From contig NZ_QETH01000039.1 in the NCBI RefSeq assembly GCF_003105115.1, positions 1-40,342 on the forward strand: a stretch of DNA of 40,342 bases, given 5' to 3'. The translations under genes and the position numbers were made by a program. This document shows positions 24,571-32,954 of this stretch, piece by piece. This DNA comes from Flavobacterium sp. HTF (lineage in GTDB: Bacteria > Bacteroidota > Bacteroidia > Flavobacteriales > Flavobacteriaceae). The notes beneath the pieces are model-generated. The model saw nothing but the letters and a program-made list of their open reading frames with translations. It was not told where the DNA came from and searched no databases. How positions within the stretch are numbered: position 1 is the first letter of the stretch; each line of letters starts with the position of its first letter.

Positions 24571-27500
24571 TTACCATACAATTTCGGCTAAAATCTCATT
24601 TTCTTTTACTTTTCCAAGCTGAATTGTTTTTAAAGCTCTGGATGTTTTTCCAGCCTTAGTTGTATAAATTTCAACCATAATTGTGGCTGGTCCATTTTCA
24701 GTTAATTCTGTTTCTCCAAAATAATTACTTTTAATTTGATATTTTCCTTTTACAGCATTTCTAATTAAATATTGCTCAGGGCCATAACCTTCTGTAAAAT
24801 CTTTAGAAAATCTGGCACCCGCCTGTGTTTTCTCGTGAGCATAGTAACATTCTTCCCCATTTGGTTCAATAACATGCAGATCTAAATCAACATCCATTAA
24901 ATTCCAGTTCATAATAACTCGAATATCAACTGGCATTTTCACAAGATATTTTTTATCTAATTTATCTATTTTAATTCCTTTATGCTCCGTAATTAAACGG
25001 TTTATATCCATTAAAATAATATCTTCTACACCTTCATATTGTCCGTCCATTTCTCCATAATAATTTACTTCCAAAGCTTTAACTAATTGATCAAAAGCTC
25101 CCTGATATTTTCCTGTATCTTCAAGGGTCAAAGCATAATCTCTTAAACTTTGGGGTTCGTGAGCGCGCCATTTTGCAATTTGTTTTGCTGTAAATAGAGC
25201 ATCATCATAATCTTTCCATTGACGTAGAGTATAAGTAAGTGTTTTGTACAATTGATGATTCTCTAAACCTAAATCGGCAATATTACTGATAACCTGCAAT
25301 GCTTTTTTAATATCACCCTGATTGTAAAAGAAATGGGCCACATCAAAATAAAAACTTGGGTTTCTTTCCTGCGCTTTTCTCAATTCGAAATATAAATCAT
25401 ATTGTTTTTCTTTCGGTACTTTTGCCAAAGCTTTTAAATATAATCTGTCTGGATTCCAAACTTTGTCTTTATTTTTAAAATCAAAAGTCAGTGTATCACT
25501 AACAGAGTAATTTAAAGACGATGCTGTTTCTTTAATATCAGCCCCTGCAACTTTACCCCTTAAAGTCTGCGACAGATCCAAATTTTTTGAAATACTCTCA
25601 CTCGTAATCACTTGTGAAGAATAAGAAACTACAGATTTTTTAACTGTTGCATATCCTACTACTACAACTTCCTGCAATTCATCAGCTTTAACATCTTTAC
25701 TTTTTAAATTATCCTCTGTTATTTCTGACGCTCTTGCCACTACAGGCGCAACAAATTTTACCTGATCGGTTTTTGGAGCTGCAACTGCATCTTCTTCTAA
25801 AACTTCCAAAACAGGTCCCGCTCCAATCGGTTCGTCTATCGTTAAAATAGCATCAGGGTCACCTTTTATAGTTCCATAACCTACAGTAACAACTTCCTCT
25901 AGTGTATTAGAGTTTTCTCTCAAACGTATCGTAACCATATTATTTCTGCCCACATTTACTTGAGTAGATTCAAAACCTATGAAACTAATATTAAGATCAC
26001 TGTTCGTTGGTGCTTGTATCGTAAACTTACCATCAAAATCTGTACTGGTTCCTGTTCTTTCTCCCTTTACCATAATATTTACTCCTGGTAATGGTATACC
26101 AGCTTGATCTAAAACAACACCAGAAACAAATCCTGCTGCTATATTTGTACTTCTTCGTAAACTATTACCTGATTCTTGTGCATTTTTAATTTTCGTTTTT
26201 GCCGGTTTTTTAGGAGCCGAATACTTAATGTTTTGTTTCCACCAAATATCCAATCCGTTAAAATAACTTTCAATATTTTCCCAATTGCTTTTTTGCTGAG
26301 CCAAATTAGTATCGTGTTCCTGCTTTTTAATTCTGTCAAATTCTGCACGTAATTCTGCTGGCGGAATAATATCGTACGAAATATAATCGCGAATATTTTC
26401 TAAAACAATCAGCGAAGTATTTTTAGTAATAATTCCATATTTTTTTCCTAAAAGTTCAATTTCGTCAGCATTTTTAGCATATTCAAAATCAAGATTGGCA
26501 ATTTTTTTCTGTGCCCAAAGTTTTTCAATATTTACATCGTTCGTGTTCTGAATCGCAGCATCGAGCGAAATTTTTCTTTCTAAAACAGCTTCATTATTAT
26601 ATCCGAATAACAGAGTGATTTCGTTTTTTGGATTTAAAGAAATTCCCGAAAAACTAAAATTTCCCGAAACCGACGTTCCTTCTATCGGAAACAAATCAGT
26701 TACCGTTAAATTCTCTTTTATTCCTAAAAAATTCAAATTTGTATTCGTCAGTTTATCCAAAGCGATTTCATTACTAATTTGATTTAAATTGATAAAATTA
26801 CCGCCAGTCTGCATTGCTGAATAATTCAGAAAAGCAAAATCAGCAGATACCGAAGAAGTAATAGTGTAAACAGACTTTTTAGTTTTTGGCAGAAGGTTTT
26901 CACTCAAAGAAGACAATCCATCTGTAAAAAACAAGTATTCATCCAACTCTGTAAATTTGAGCTGCGAAAAACGTGTTCCTCCGTCATATTTTGTTTTCTC
27001 TAAAACGGCTTTTAAAACATCCCAATTTCCGTTAGAAACAATATATTCTTGTTGTTTGTCAAAAGTATAATTCAAAAAGTACAGCGTAACTTTTGTGTTT
27101 TTTATTTTTTGAAAATAAGCATCAAGTAAATTCAATTCTTTTTTCAAATCTCTATTCTGACAGCTTAAAGAATTATCCCAAATTAAACCAATTGAAGTTG
27201 GTGTTTTTTTAGCTGCTTTATTGTCTTCTATAAAAGTATTTCCGTAAAAATAATGCTGTCCGCCAACGTCCTGCATTAAAACGCTCGGGATATTTTGCTG
27301 AATTGGAATTTTAAGTACAATTTTTTCTGCAGGCTGGTAATTTTCTTTTTTAATAGAAGCCTGAAAAGCTTGGTTCCATTTTGAAAAAGTAATTTCATTT
27401 CCTGAATTCTCAGTAACAGTTGGTACTGTCGAAGTTCCTAAAACCGAAATATTAATTTCAAAATTATCCAGTTTTTTCGGAAAACGACTTACCAATTGAT

Positions 27501-28020
27501 ACGCCAGATTGTCTTTATCAAAAGCCGAAAGCTCTTCTTCATAACCAATAACAACAGTTCGCTCTCCGTTTGGCATCAGAGGATAAATTCTCGTTTTAAA
27601 ATTATTTCCGTCAACTTTCTCCAGTAATCCCGGATCTACACGACGATGTTCAATAGCTTCAAAAACTTGTTTCCCTTTATTTTTGTTTACCGGAACTGCT
27701 TCACGAAGTTTTCCATTAATGTCAATTGCATATCTGGAAACAGAAACATTTTCTGGCAACGGAAAAATAAGTTCCGCTTCCATCTGGTGAGTTCCTGAAT
27801 TAAAAAAATGCATTTCGGCAGTAGTGTATGCAATATTACCCACCACTTTTACATTAACGAAAAGTTTATTCATTCTCACTTTTTCAGCTTCTTCTCCTTT
27901 AATAGTAAGTTCAGGGCTTTGTGCGAAAGTTTTTGTTCCAATAAAAAACAGAAAAAGAAGCAATACATTCAAATTCATTTGAAAAATGCCTGGCGTAGAC
28001 GAAAACAATTTTAACTTCAT
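24571..28020 (-). CDS. Secreted VIT/vWA/DUF2135 protein with carboxypeptidase-regulatory and SusC-like motifs
   Basis: 1149 residues from the ATG at 28020; an upstream start at 28098 would spoil the signal peptide (residues 1-34, ending TKTFAQ). Order: VIT domain (about 35-165); vWA-like region with DNSLS (near 280, a MIDAS-type DxSxS); a carboxypeptidase-regulatory β-domain with LPGVNIMVKGERTGTSTDFDG (about 635-700); LEEVVTVGYGT (about 700); LQEVVVVGYATVKKS (about 785) and TLRGKVAGADI (about 820), which mimic the SusC/RagA receptor plug; helical TPR-like repeats (about 860-990); and DUF2135 with DLDLHVIEPNGEECYY (about 1040-1055). There is no β-barrel. It may act in envelope protein interactions. 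Confidence 0.82.
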   Translation of the reverse strand: MKLKLFSSTPGIFQMNLNVLLLFLFFIGTKTFAQSPELTIKGEEAEKVRMNKLFVNVKVVGNIAYTTAEMHFFNSGTHQMEAELIFPLPENVSVSRYAIDINGKLREAVPVNKNKGKQVFEAIEHRRVDPGLLEKVDGNNFKTRIYPLMPNGERTVVIGYEEELSAFDKDNLAYQLVSRFPKKLDNFEINISVLGTSTVPTVTENSGNEITFSKWNQAFQASIKKENYQPAEKIVLKIPIQQNIPSVLMQDVGGQHYFYGNTFIEDNKAAKKTPTSIGLIWDNSLSCQNRDLKKELNLLDAYFQKIKNTKVTLYFLNYTFDKQQEYIVSNGNWDVLKAVLEKTKYDGGTRFSQLKFTELDEYLFFTDGLSSLSENLLPKTKKSVYTITSSVSADFAFLNYSAMQTGGNFINLNQISNEIALDKLTNTNLNFLGIKENLTVTDLFPIEGTSVSGNFSFSGISLNPKNEITLLFGYNNEAVLERKISLDAAIQNTNDVNIEKLWAQKKIANLDFEYAKNADEIELLGKKYGIITKNTSLIVLENIRDYISYDIIPPAELRAEFDRIKKQEHDTNLAQQKSNWENIESYFNGLDIWWKQNIKYSAPKKPAKTKIKNAQESGNSLRRSTNIAAGFVSGVVLDQAGIPLPGVNIMVKGERTGTSTDFDGKFTIQAPTNSDLNISFIGFESTQVNVGRNNMVTIRLRENSNTLEEVVTVGYGTIKGDPDAILTIDEPIGAGPVLEVLEEDAVAAPKTDQVKFVAPVVARASEITEDNLKSKDVKADELQEVVVVGYATVKKSVVSYSSQVITSESISKNLDLSQTLRGKVAGADIKETASSLNYSVSDTLTFDFKNKDKVWNPDRLYLKALAKVPKEKQYDLYFELRKAQERNPSFYFDVAHFFYNQGDIKKALQVISNIADLGLENHQLYKTLTYTLRQWKDYDDALFTAKQIAKWRAHEPQSLRDYALTLEDTGKYQGAFDQLVKALEVNYYGEMDGQYEGVEDIILMDINRLITEHKGIKIDKLDKKYLVKMPVDIRVIMNWNLMDVDLDLHVIEPNGEECYYAHEKTQAGARFSKDFTEGYGPEQYLIRNAVKGKYQIKSNYFGETELTENGPATIMVEIYTTKAGKTSRALKTIQLGKVKENEILAEIVW

Positions 28021-28095
28021 GACACGAAAATTAAGGTTTATATTGTTATAGAGAACAAAAAACATCAAAAGGTTGGGAAGATAAAAATATTTATG

Positions 28096-28137
28096 CAAAA
28101 AAAATCCCCACCACTTTTTTCAAAGTAATGGGGATTT
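28096..28137 (-). terminator. Terminator at the end of the Phe/Tyr operon
   Basis: The minus-strand stem AAATCCCCA (28129-28137) pairs with TGGGGATTT (28102-28110), with extra pairing inside the loop, then eight Ts. It lies about 105 nt after the DAHP synthase stop. Confidence 0.85.
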
Positions 28138-28210
28138 TATAAAAAAACAATCTACTTTTAATATTGTACTATAAGAAAATTTATAAATAAAGTTTAAAAA
28201 TCTAAAATTA

Positions 28211-28230
28211 ACTTATATCACTTATATGGT
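28211..28230. repeat. Single copy of the ACTTATAT-type motif
   Basis: It differs by one base from 1711-1730. In both places it lies just past the stop of a minus-strand gene (kmo, DAHP synthase), in the same orientation. No complementary arm was seen here. Confidence 0.5.
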
Positions 28231-28241
28231 TTAAAACAAAA

Positions 28242-29324
28242 TTATGCGTTAAAAATTTTCTCCTGGTGACCAATACTTTCCTGGTGAATTGCTTTGAACA
28301 TTCTTAAAACAAACTCTTCTGTAAGGCCTTTTTTCTCACCTTCCAAAATCATTTTTCCTAAGATTTCGTTCCAACGATTGTTTTGAAGAATCGCCACGTT
28401 TGCATCTTTTTTCACTTGACCAATTTCGTCAGCTACTTTCATACGTTTTCCTAATAACTCTAATAAGTTAGCATCCAAAACGTCGATGTTCGCTCTTAGT
28501 TTTTTCATTTTTTGGCTGTACTCATCTGTAGTATCATCCGTTTTTCTGATCGTCAAATCTTTAATGATTTGTTTCAAAGCATCTGGAGTAACTTGTTGAG
28601 CAGCATCAGACCAAGCGTTGTCCGGATCGTAGTGCGTTTCGATAATCATACCGTCGTAGTTCAAATCTAAAGCCTCTTGCGTTACTTCAAAAATCATTTT
28701 ACGATCTCCTGTAATGTGAGATGGATCGATGATTAATGGTAAATCAGGGAATTTATTTTGCAATTCGATAGCAATCTGCCATTCTGGAATGTTTCTGTAT
28801 TTTGTTTTTTCATAAGTAGAGAAACCTCTGTGGATAACACCTAATTTCTCGATTCCAGCCATGTGTAAACGCTCAACACCACCTAACCATAAAGCTAAAT
28901 CCGGGTTTACTGGGTTTTTAACCAAAACGATTTTATCAGTTCCTTTTAAAGTATCCGCAATTTCCTGAACCGCGAAAGGGTTTGCAGTTGTACGGGCACC
29001 AACCCATAAAACGTCGATATCGTGTTCTAAAGCCAGTTTACAGTGCGCTGCAGTTGCTACTTCAGTACCCATTAATAAACCAGTTTCAGCTTTAGCTTTT
29101 TGTAACCATTTTAATCCAATTTCTCCAACACCTTCAAATCCTCCCGGACGTGTTCTTGGTTTCCAGATTCCAGCTCTGAATACACTAACTTTTGAATCTT
29201 TTAATTCGTGAGCAATTTTCAATACTTGATCTTCCGTTTCTGCACTACATGGTCCAGCTATCACAAGTGGGTGATTTAAATTGAAATCTTCTAACCACTT
29301 TCTCATTTCTTTCTTATTTTCCAT
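28242..29324 (-). CDS. Bifunctional DAHP synthase / chorismate mutase (type II)
   Basis: 360 residues. The N-terminal DAHP synthase of the AroG/KdsA-like class (about 15-260) has AGPCSAETED at 23-32, FRAGIWKPRTRPGGFEG and IIDPSHITGDR. The C-terminal chorismate mutase AroQ helices (about 265-350) include LRANIDVLDANLLELLGKRMKVADEIGQVK. It catalyses the first shikimate step and the chorismate to prephenate step. Fusion with the mutase usually brings prephenate or chorismate feedback on the synthase; here that is inference. It is the last gene of the cluster, 12 nt after tyrA. Confidence 0.94.
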   Translation of the reverse strand: MENKKEMRKWLEDFNLNHPLVIAGPCSAETEDQVLKIAHELKDSKVSVFRAGIWKPRTRPGGFEGVGEIGLKWLQKAKAETGLLMGTEVATAAHCKLALEHDIDVLWVGARTTANPFAVQEIADTLKGTDKIVLVKNPVNPDLALWLGGVERLHMAGIEKLGVIHRGFSTYEKTKYRNIPEWQIAIELQNKFPDLPLIIDPSHITGDRKMIFEVTQEALDLNYDGMIIETHYDPDNAWSDAAQQVTPDALKQIIKDLTIRKTDDTTDEYSQKMKKLRANIDVLDANLLELLGKRMKVADEIGQVKKDANVAILQNNRWNEILGKMILEGEKKGLTEEFVLRMFKAIHQESIGHQEKIFNA

Positions 29325-29336
29325 CTTTATTCTAAT

Positions 29337-30197
29337 TTACTTTTTAGTTGTTGTTAATCCGTTTAGTATTTCTTTTATTTTATTTGTGCTTTCCATTTCT
29401 TCAAAAATGGCGTTGTAATTCTCCTCTTTCAACAAATCCCTAAACCGACTGAGATTTGAAATATATTCTTCTAATGTTTCCAGAACGTGTTCTTTATTCT
29501 GCTTAAAAATTGGTGTCCACATGGCTGGAGAACTTTTTGCTAAACGAACTGTACTTTCAAATCCACTTCCCGCCATGTCAAAAATATCCTGTTCGTCTTT
29601 TTCTTTGTTCATTACCGTTTTCCCGAGCATAAACGAACTGATGTGCGACAAATGCGAAACGTAAGCGATGTGTTTGTCGTGCGAAGTCGGGTCCATATAT
29701 CGAATCCTCATTCCTATTTCGCTGAAAAGTTTTAATGCTTTTTCCTGCAATTTAAAAGTGGTTTTTTCCACTTCGCAAATAATGTTTGTTTTTCCTTTAA
29801 ACAACCCTTTTATCGCCGCCGAAGGCCCTGAAAATTCCGTTCCTGCTATCGGATGCGTGGCAATAAAATTTCTTCTTTTCGGATGATTGGCAACTGCTTC
29901 GCAAATTGGTTTTTTAGTTGACCCTACTTCAAAAACAATTGTTTTATCTCCAACCGAATCCAGCACTTTTGGCAAAACCGTCAATGCCACATCTACCGGA
30001 ACCGAAACGATTACAAAATCGGCTTCAGCCAAACCTTCAAAACTTCCTGCTTCGTCAATAACACCTAAATCAATGGCTTCCTGCAAATGTTTTTCGTTGC
30101 TGTCGATTCCAAAAATGGTCGAATCAGGATGTTGGTCTTTGATGTCCAGCACCATCGAACCGCCTATTAATCCTATTCCTATTACGTATACTTTCAT
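29337..30197 (-). CDS. tyrA: Prephenate dehydrogenase
   Basis: 286 residues. The NAD(P) Rossmann motif GIGLIGGS lies at 7-14, with a ligand Asp in FGIDSN near 34. The prephenate-binding region includes HPIAGTEFSGPSAA (about 115-128) and SHLSHISSFML (near 185). It oxidatively decarboxylates prephenate to 4-hydroxyphenylpyruvate. No ACT domain is present, so no obvious Tyr-sensing module. It lies between the aminotransferase and DAHP synthase. The upstream gap of 216 nt carries two palindromic repeats. Confidence 0.95.
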   Translation of the reverse strand: MKVYVIGIGLIGGSMVLDIKDQHPDSTIFGIDSNEKHLQEAIDLGVIDEAGSFEGLAEADFVIVSVPVDVALTVLPKVLDSVGDKTIVFEVGSTKKPICEAVANHPKRRNFIATHPIAGTEFSGPSAAIKGLFKGKTNIICEVEKTTFKLQEKALKLFSEIGMRIRYMDPTSHDKHIAYVSHLSHISSFMLGKTVMNKEKDEQDIFDMAGSGFESTVRLAKSSPAMWTPIFKQNKEHVLETLEEYISNLSRFRDLLKEENYNAIFEEMESTNKIKEILNGLTTTKK

Positions 30198-30210
30198 ATT
30201 TCTTTTTATT

Positions 30211-30295
30211 AGAAGCTATTTCCTGCTATCCGCTGTATCTTTTATGGCGAACCCCGCCATAAAAGGATGCCGCTTCTATCAGGGCTAGGGCTTCT
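30211..30295. repeat. Interspersed palindromic repeat inside the Phe/Tyr operon
   Basis: An 11-bp perfect hairpin CTTTTATGGCG / CGCCATAAAAG (30239-30249 with 30255-30265) sits in a longer element. The element is bounded by AGAAGC and GCTTCT and carries the flanks GCTATCCGCTG and CTATCAGGGCTAGGG. I recall very similar sequences in intergenic regions of other Flavobacterium genomes (not checked here). Confidence 0.7.
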
Positions 30296-30317
30296 CGTTT
30301 TCATAAGAGCTTTAGAC

Positions 30318-30404
30318 TTCCTGCAAGGTTTTGAAAACCTTGTAGGTTTATATAATCAAGACCTTCAAACTCATACCTACAAGGTTTTCAAAACCTTGCA
30401 GGAA
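30318..30404. repeat. Palindromic repeat with 30-bp perfect arms inside the Phe/Tyr operon
   Basis: Arms 30318-30347 and 30375-30404 are exact reverse complements. Each arm contains its own self-complementary core, AAGGTTTTGAAAACCTT. It lies between the aminotransferase stop and tyrA, 10 nt after the stop at 30414. This is a REP/BIME-like element; there is no transposase. Confidence 0.8.
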
Positions 30405-30413
30405 ATCTTAATA

Positions 30414-31559
30414 CTAAAATCGATCTATCGCTTCCTGTACTTTTTCCTCTTTCACACACAATGAGAATCTGATATAACCTTCGCCGTTGCTTCCAAAAAT
30501 GGTTCCCGGTGTAATGAAAATATGTTTTTCATATAATATTTCGTCAATGAACTTCTCTTCTGATTCAATTCCTTCCGGAAGTTTCGCCCAGACAAAAAGC
30601 CCAACTCCTTCTTTATACACTTTACAGCCTAATTTTTCTGCCAGTTTTTCGGTTAATTCTCTTCGGCGTCTGTAAATTTTGTTTTGGTCTTCGAACCAGG
30701 ATTTATCACAATTTAAAGCTGCGATTGCACCTTTCTGAATTCCGTAGAACATCCCGCTGTCCATATTGCTTTTTACTTTTAGAACTGCATCAATAATTTC
30801 AGGATTTCCTAAAACCATCCCAACTCTCCAGCCTGCCATGTTGAACGTTTTGCTTAGTGAATTTAATTCTAAAGCCACCTCTTTTGCCCCTTCAACCTGC
30901 AACAAACTCATCGGATTATCATTCAAAACAAAACTATACGGATTGTCGTTGATCAATAATATATTGTGTTTTTTAGCAAAAGCAACCAATTTTTCAAATA
31001 ACGCTAAACTTCCTCTCGCTCCTGTCGGCATGTGCGGATATCCCAGCCACATGATTTTTACTTTCTCCAACTCTAATTTTTCTAAAGCTTCAAAATCCGG
31101 TTCCCAGGCATTTTCTTCTTTCAGATCATAATAAACCGGAACCGCTCCAACCAAATTGGTTACCGAAGTATAAGTTGGATAACCTGGATTCGGAATTAAA
31201 ACATGATCGCCTTCATTTAAAAATGCCAACGAAATGTGCATTATTCCTTCTTTCGAACCCATCAACGGTAAAATCTCATTATTCGGATTCACTTCAACAC
31301 CAAACTGATCTTTGTAAAAATCGGCCATCCCCTTTCTCAATTCCGGTAACCCCTGATAGCTTTGATAACCATGTCCGTTTTCGTCCTGAATTGCCGCAGC
31401 GACTGCTTCAATTACTGCTTTTGACGGACTCAAATCAGGGCTTCCAATTCCCATATTGATGATCGATTTTCCTTCAGACATCAGCTGACGAACTTCTCTC
31501 AATTTTGATGAGAAGTAGTATTCTTCAACTGTATCTAATCTTTTTGCTGTTGTAATCAT
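30414..31559 (-). CDS. PLP-dependent aminotransferase (aromatic/aspartate class I)
   Basis: 381 residues. It is a fold-type I aminotransferase with the PLP Lys in SLSKTFNMAGWRVG near residue 233. GMGSKEGIMH-like and NPGYPTY segments (near 105-130), the NDNPYSF cofactor-contact region and a C-terminal FIRFSL-type Arg region (IRFSLCVKE) are also present. Placed between pheA and tyrA, it most likely makes Phe and Tyr from phenylpyruvate and 4-hydroxyphenylpyruvate. LL-diaminopimelate-type relatives look similar, so the specificity rests on context. Confidence 0.88.
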   Translation of the reverse strand: MITTAKRLDTVEEYYFSSKLREVRQLMSEGKSIINMGIGSPDLSPSKAVIEAVAAAIQDENGHGYQSYQGLPELRKGMADFYKDQFGVEVNPNNEILPLMGSKEGIMHISLAFLNEGDHVLIPNPGYPTYTSVTNLVGAVPVYYDLKEENAWEPDFEALEKLELEKVKIMWLGYPHMPTGARGSLALFEKLVAFAKKHNILLINDNPYSFVLNDNPMSLLQVEGAKEVALELNSLSKTFNMAGWRVGMVLGNPEIIDAVLKVKSNMDSGMFYGIQKGAIAALNCDKSWFEDQNKIYRRRRELTEKLAEKLGCKVYKEGVGLFVWAKLPEGIESEEKFIDEILYEKHIFITPGTIFGSNGEGYIRFSLCVKEEKVQEAIDRF

Positions 31560-31627
31560 TTTTTTTTATTGCTTTAGGCCGTAAGCTTTAGGCTTTAGGC
31601 TCTTTTATTCTCTATTTTCTAACTTTG

Positions 31628-31655
31628 TGGGCTTCGACTTCGCTCAGCCTGACAA
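31628..31655. repeat. Fragment of an interspersed repeat in the pheA-aminotransferase gap
   Basis: GGGCTTCGACTTCGCTCAGC followed by CTGACA resembles a common Bacteroidota intergenic repeat half as I remember it. No complementary arm is nearby. Confidence 0.4.
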
Positions 31656-31686
31656 TTGGAATTTTAAAAAATTGGAAATTCCTTTT

Positions 31687-32514
31687 TTATGGTTTTGTAT
31701 TCTTATATTCTCCCAACACTTTAAAGTACTCCGCCATGATGTTTAATAACGTTTTGGCTTTTGCGAAATCTTCATATTTTTCAAATGTCACATCTACGAA
31801 AAACGAATATTTCCAGGGCGTTTCAATTTTTGGAAGCGACTGGATTTTTGTCAAATTCAGTTTGCAGTCGCTCATAACATTCAAAACCGCTGCTAAACTT
31901 CCTCTTTTGTGATCCAATTCAAATTTGATTGATGCTCTGTTGATTTCGTTTTCCGGCAAAAATGAATTTTGCTTTTTGATAATCACAAAACGAGTCATAT
32001 TATTTTTGATCGTCTGAATCTCCGGTGCGATGATTTCTAAATCATACATTTCAGAAGCTACTCTGCTTCCTATGGCTGCAATTCCGGTTAATTGTTTTTC
32101 CTGAATTCTTCTTGCTGTTTCAGCCGTATCCTTATCCTCAACCAATTTGATGTTTGGAAATTGTTTCAGATAATCCATACATTGCAAAAGTGCCATTGGG
32201 TGTGAATGAACTTCTTTTATATCTTCTAATTTCTGACCTTTCAAAGCCATTAAATTTTGATGAATGCTTAAATAATGCTCTCCAATAATGTGCAAATTAT
32301 TCTTGTCAATCAAAGCATAATTCGGAATAATTGGCCCTGCAATCGAGTTCTCAATCGCCATAACCGCCTGATCCGATTTTCCGGCAATAAGGCTGTCGAT
32401 TAATTCCTCAAAAGAAAGACATTCATCAATATCCACGTTTTCAGAGAAATACTCTTTAACCACCTGATGATGAAAAGAACCTTTTATACCTTGTATTGCA
32501 ATTTTCGTTGTCAT
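31687..32514 (-). CDS. pheA: Prephenate dehydratase
   Basis: 275 residues. The catalytic domain (1-180) opens with IQGIKGSFHHQVVKEYF and contains MAIENSIAGPI and the NNMTRFVII active-site motif near 170. An ACT domain (about 190-270) carries KFELDHKRGSLAAVLNVM and NLTKIQSLPKIETPWKYSFF. In the classical enzyme the Phe-sensing motif is ESRP; here it reads QSLP, so feedback strength may differ. No chorismate mutase is fused: that domain is on the DAHP synthase. It is the first structural gene of the cluster, preceded directly by the attenuator. Confidence 0.95.
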   Translation of the reverse strand: MTTKIAIQGIKGSFHHQVVKEYFSENVDIDECLSFEELIDSLIAGKSDQAVMAIENSIAGPIIPNYALIDKNNLHIIGEHYLSIHQNLMALKGQKLEDIKEVHSHPMALLQCMDYLKQFPNIKLVEDKDTAETARRIQEKQLTGIAAIGSRVASEMYDLEIIAPEIQTIKNNMTRFVIIKKQNSFLPENEINRASIKFELDHKRGSLAAVLNVMSDCKLNLTKIQSLPKIETPWKYSFFVDVTFEKYEDFAKAKTLLNIMAEYFKVLGEYKNTKP

Positions 32515-32520
32515 ATATTC

Positions 32521-32549
32521 AAAAAAAAATCCTGATTTGCATCAGGATT
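32521..32549 (-). terminator. Attenuator terminator between the Phe leader and pheA
   Basis: On the minus strand, AATCCTGAT-GCAA-ATCAGGATT is a perfect 9-bp stem (32541-32549 with 32528-32536) followed by a T-run to 32521, seven nt before the pheA ATG. Its 5' arm is shared with the alternative antiterminator pairing to 32595-32604. Confidence 0.88.
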
Positions 32550-32604
32550 GTATATTAGTTTTATTTGTCTTTATATTTCTCAAATAACCATAGCACAATC
32601 CTGA
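32542..32604 (-). promoter_or_regulatory. Antiterminator pairing of the Phe attenuator
   Basis: TCAGGATTGT at 32595-32604 (minus strand, inside the leader ORF, codons 19-22) is the exact complement of ACAATCCTGA at 32542-32551, which is also most of the terminator's 5' arm. The pair can gain G-U ends. The upstream arm shares TCAGGATT with the terminator's 3' arm, so both compete for the same strand: the hallmark of mutually exclusive hairpins. Confidence 0.82.
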
Positions 32605-32660
32605 CTTCTACTAAAGAAGAAATAAAATTTGTTGCTAAAATAAAAACGGTTAGTTGCCAT
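32580..32660 (-). CDS. Phe/Tyr-rich leader peptide of the pheA operon
   Basis: 26 codons from ATG at 32660 to TGA at 32580-32582, too short for most gene callers. Seven of 26 residues are Phe and two are Tyr: FYF at 6-8 and FYFFF at 12-16. An A-rich stretch (ACACAAACAAA) precedes the ATG. The antiterminator arm lies in codons 19-22, just after the Phe run. A ribosome stalled by scarce Phe-tRNA near codons 12-14 would leave that arm free and allow read-through. A ribosome reaching the stop would cover it and let the terminator form. Composition and position closely resemble PheL-type leaders. No expression evidence is available. Confidence 0.85.
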   Translation of the reverse strand: MATNRFYFSNKFYFFFSRSQDCAMVI

Positions 32661-32689
32661 TTTGTTTGTGTTATTATTTAAATTCTCTG

Positions 32690-32720
32690 CGAATGTATAA
32701 ATTATTTTTACCGCACCAAA
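32690..32720 (-). promoter_or_regulatory. Promoter of the Phe leader-pheA operon
   Basis: On the minus strand, TTTG (32717-32720), a 19-nt spacer, then TACATTCG (32690-32697), matching TAnnTTTG at all fixed positions but one. Start expected near 32683, about 23 nt before the leader ATG. Confidence 0.65.
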
Positions 32721-32834
32721 AAAATTATTGCATTTTATGAAACAAAAAAGGATTTCTTAACAAATTTATGATGTTTTGTATGATAATATAAAAATATGGA
32801 CTTAAAATGAGATATTTACAATGGCTTTTTTGAA

Positions 32835-32902
32835 GGCCCTGAGATACTGAGATACTAAGGCACTAAGTTTTTTCGCCACGAATTCACGAATTAGCACAAA
32901 TC
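32835..32902. repeat. Low-complexity interspersed repeat, gap between pheA leader and lipoprotein gene
   Basis: Tandem-like GAGATACT / GAGATACT / AAGGCACTAAG is followed by GCCACGAATTCACGAATTAG. Both halves resemble intergenic repeats I recall from Bacteroidota. Apart from the leader promoter, the 32661-32954 gap holds nothing else I can name. Confidence 0.45.
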
Positions 32903-32954
32903 ATTGTTACTGTTAAATTCAATTTCCCGAATTCAGAATTGTTTTTTATAAGCA

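Noticed and set aside
32521..32660. T-box or metabolite riboswitch ahead of pheA
   Set aside because: No T-box specifier or UGGN bulge arrangement was seen, and the short leader ORF with Phe codons explains the hairpins better.
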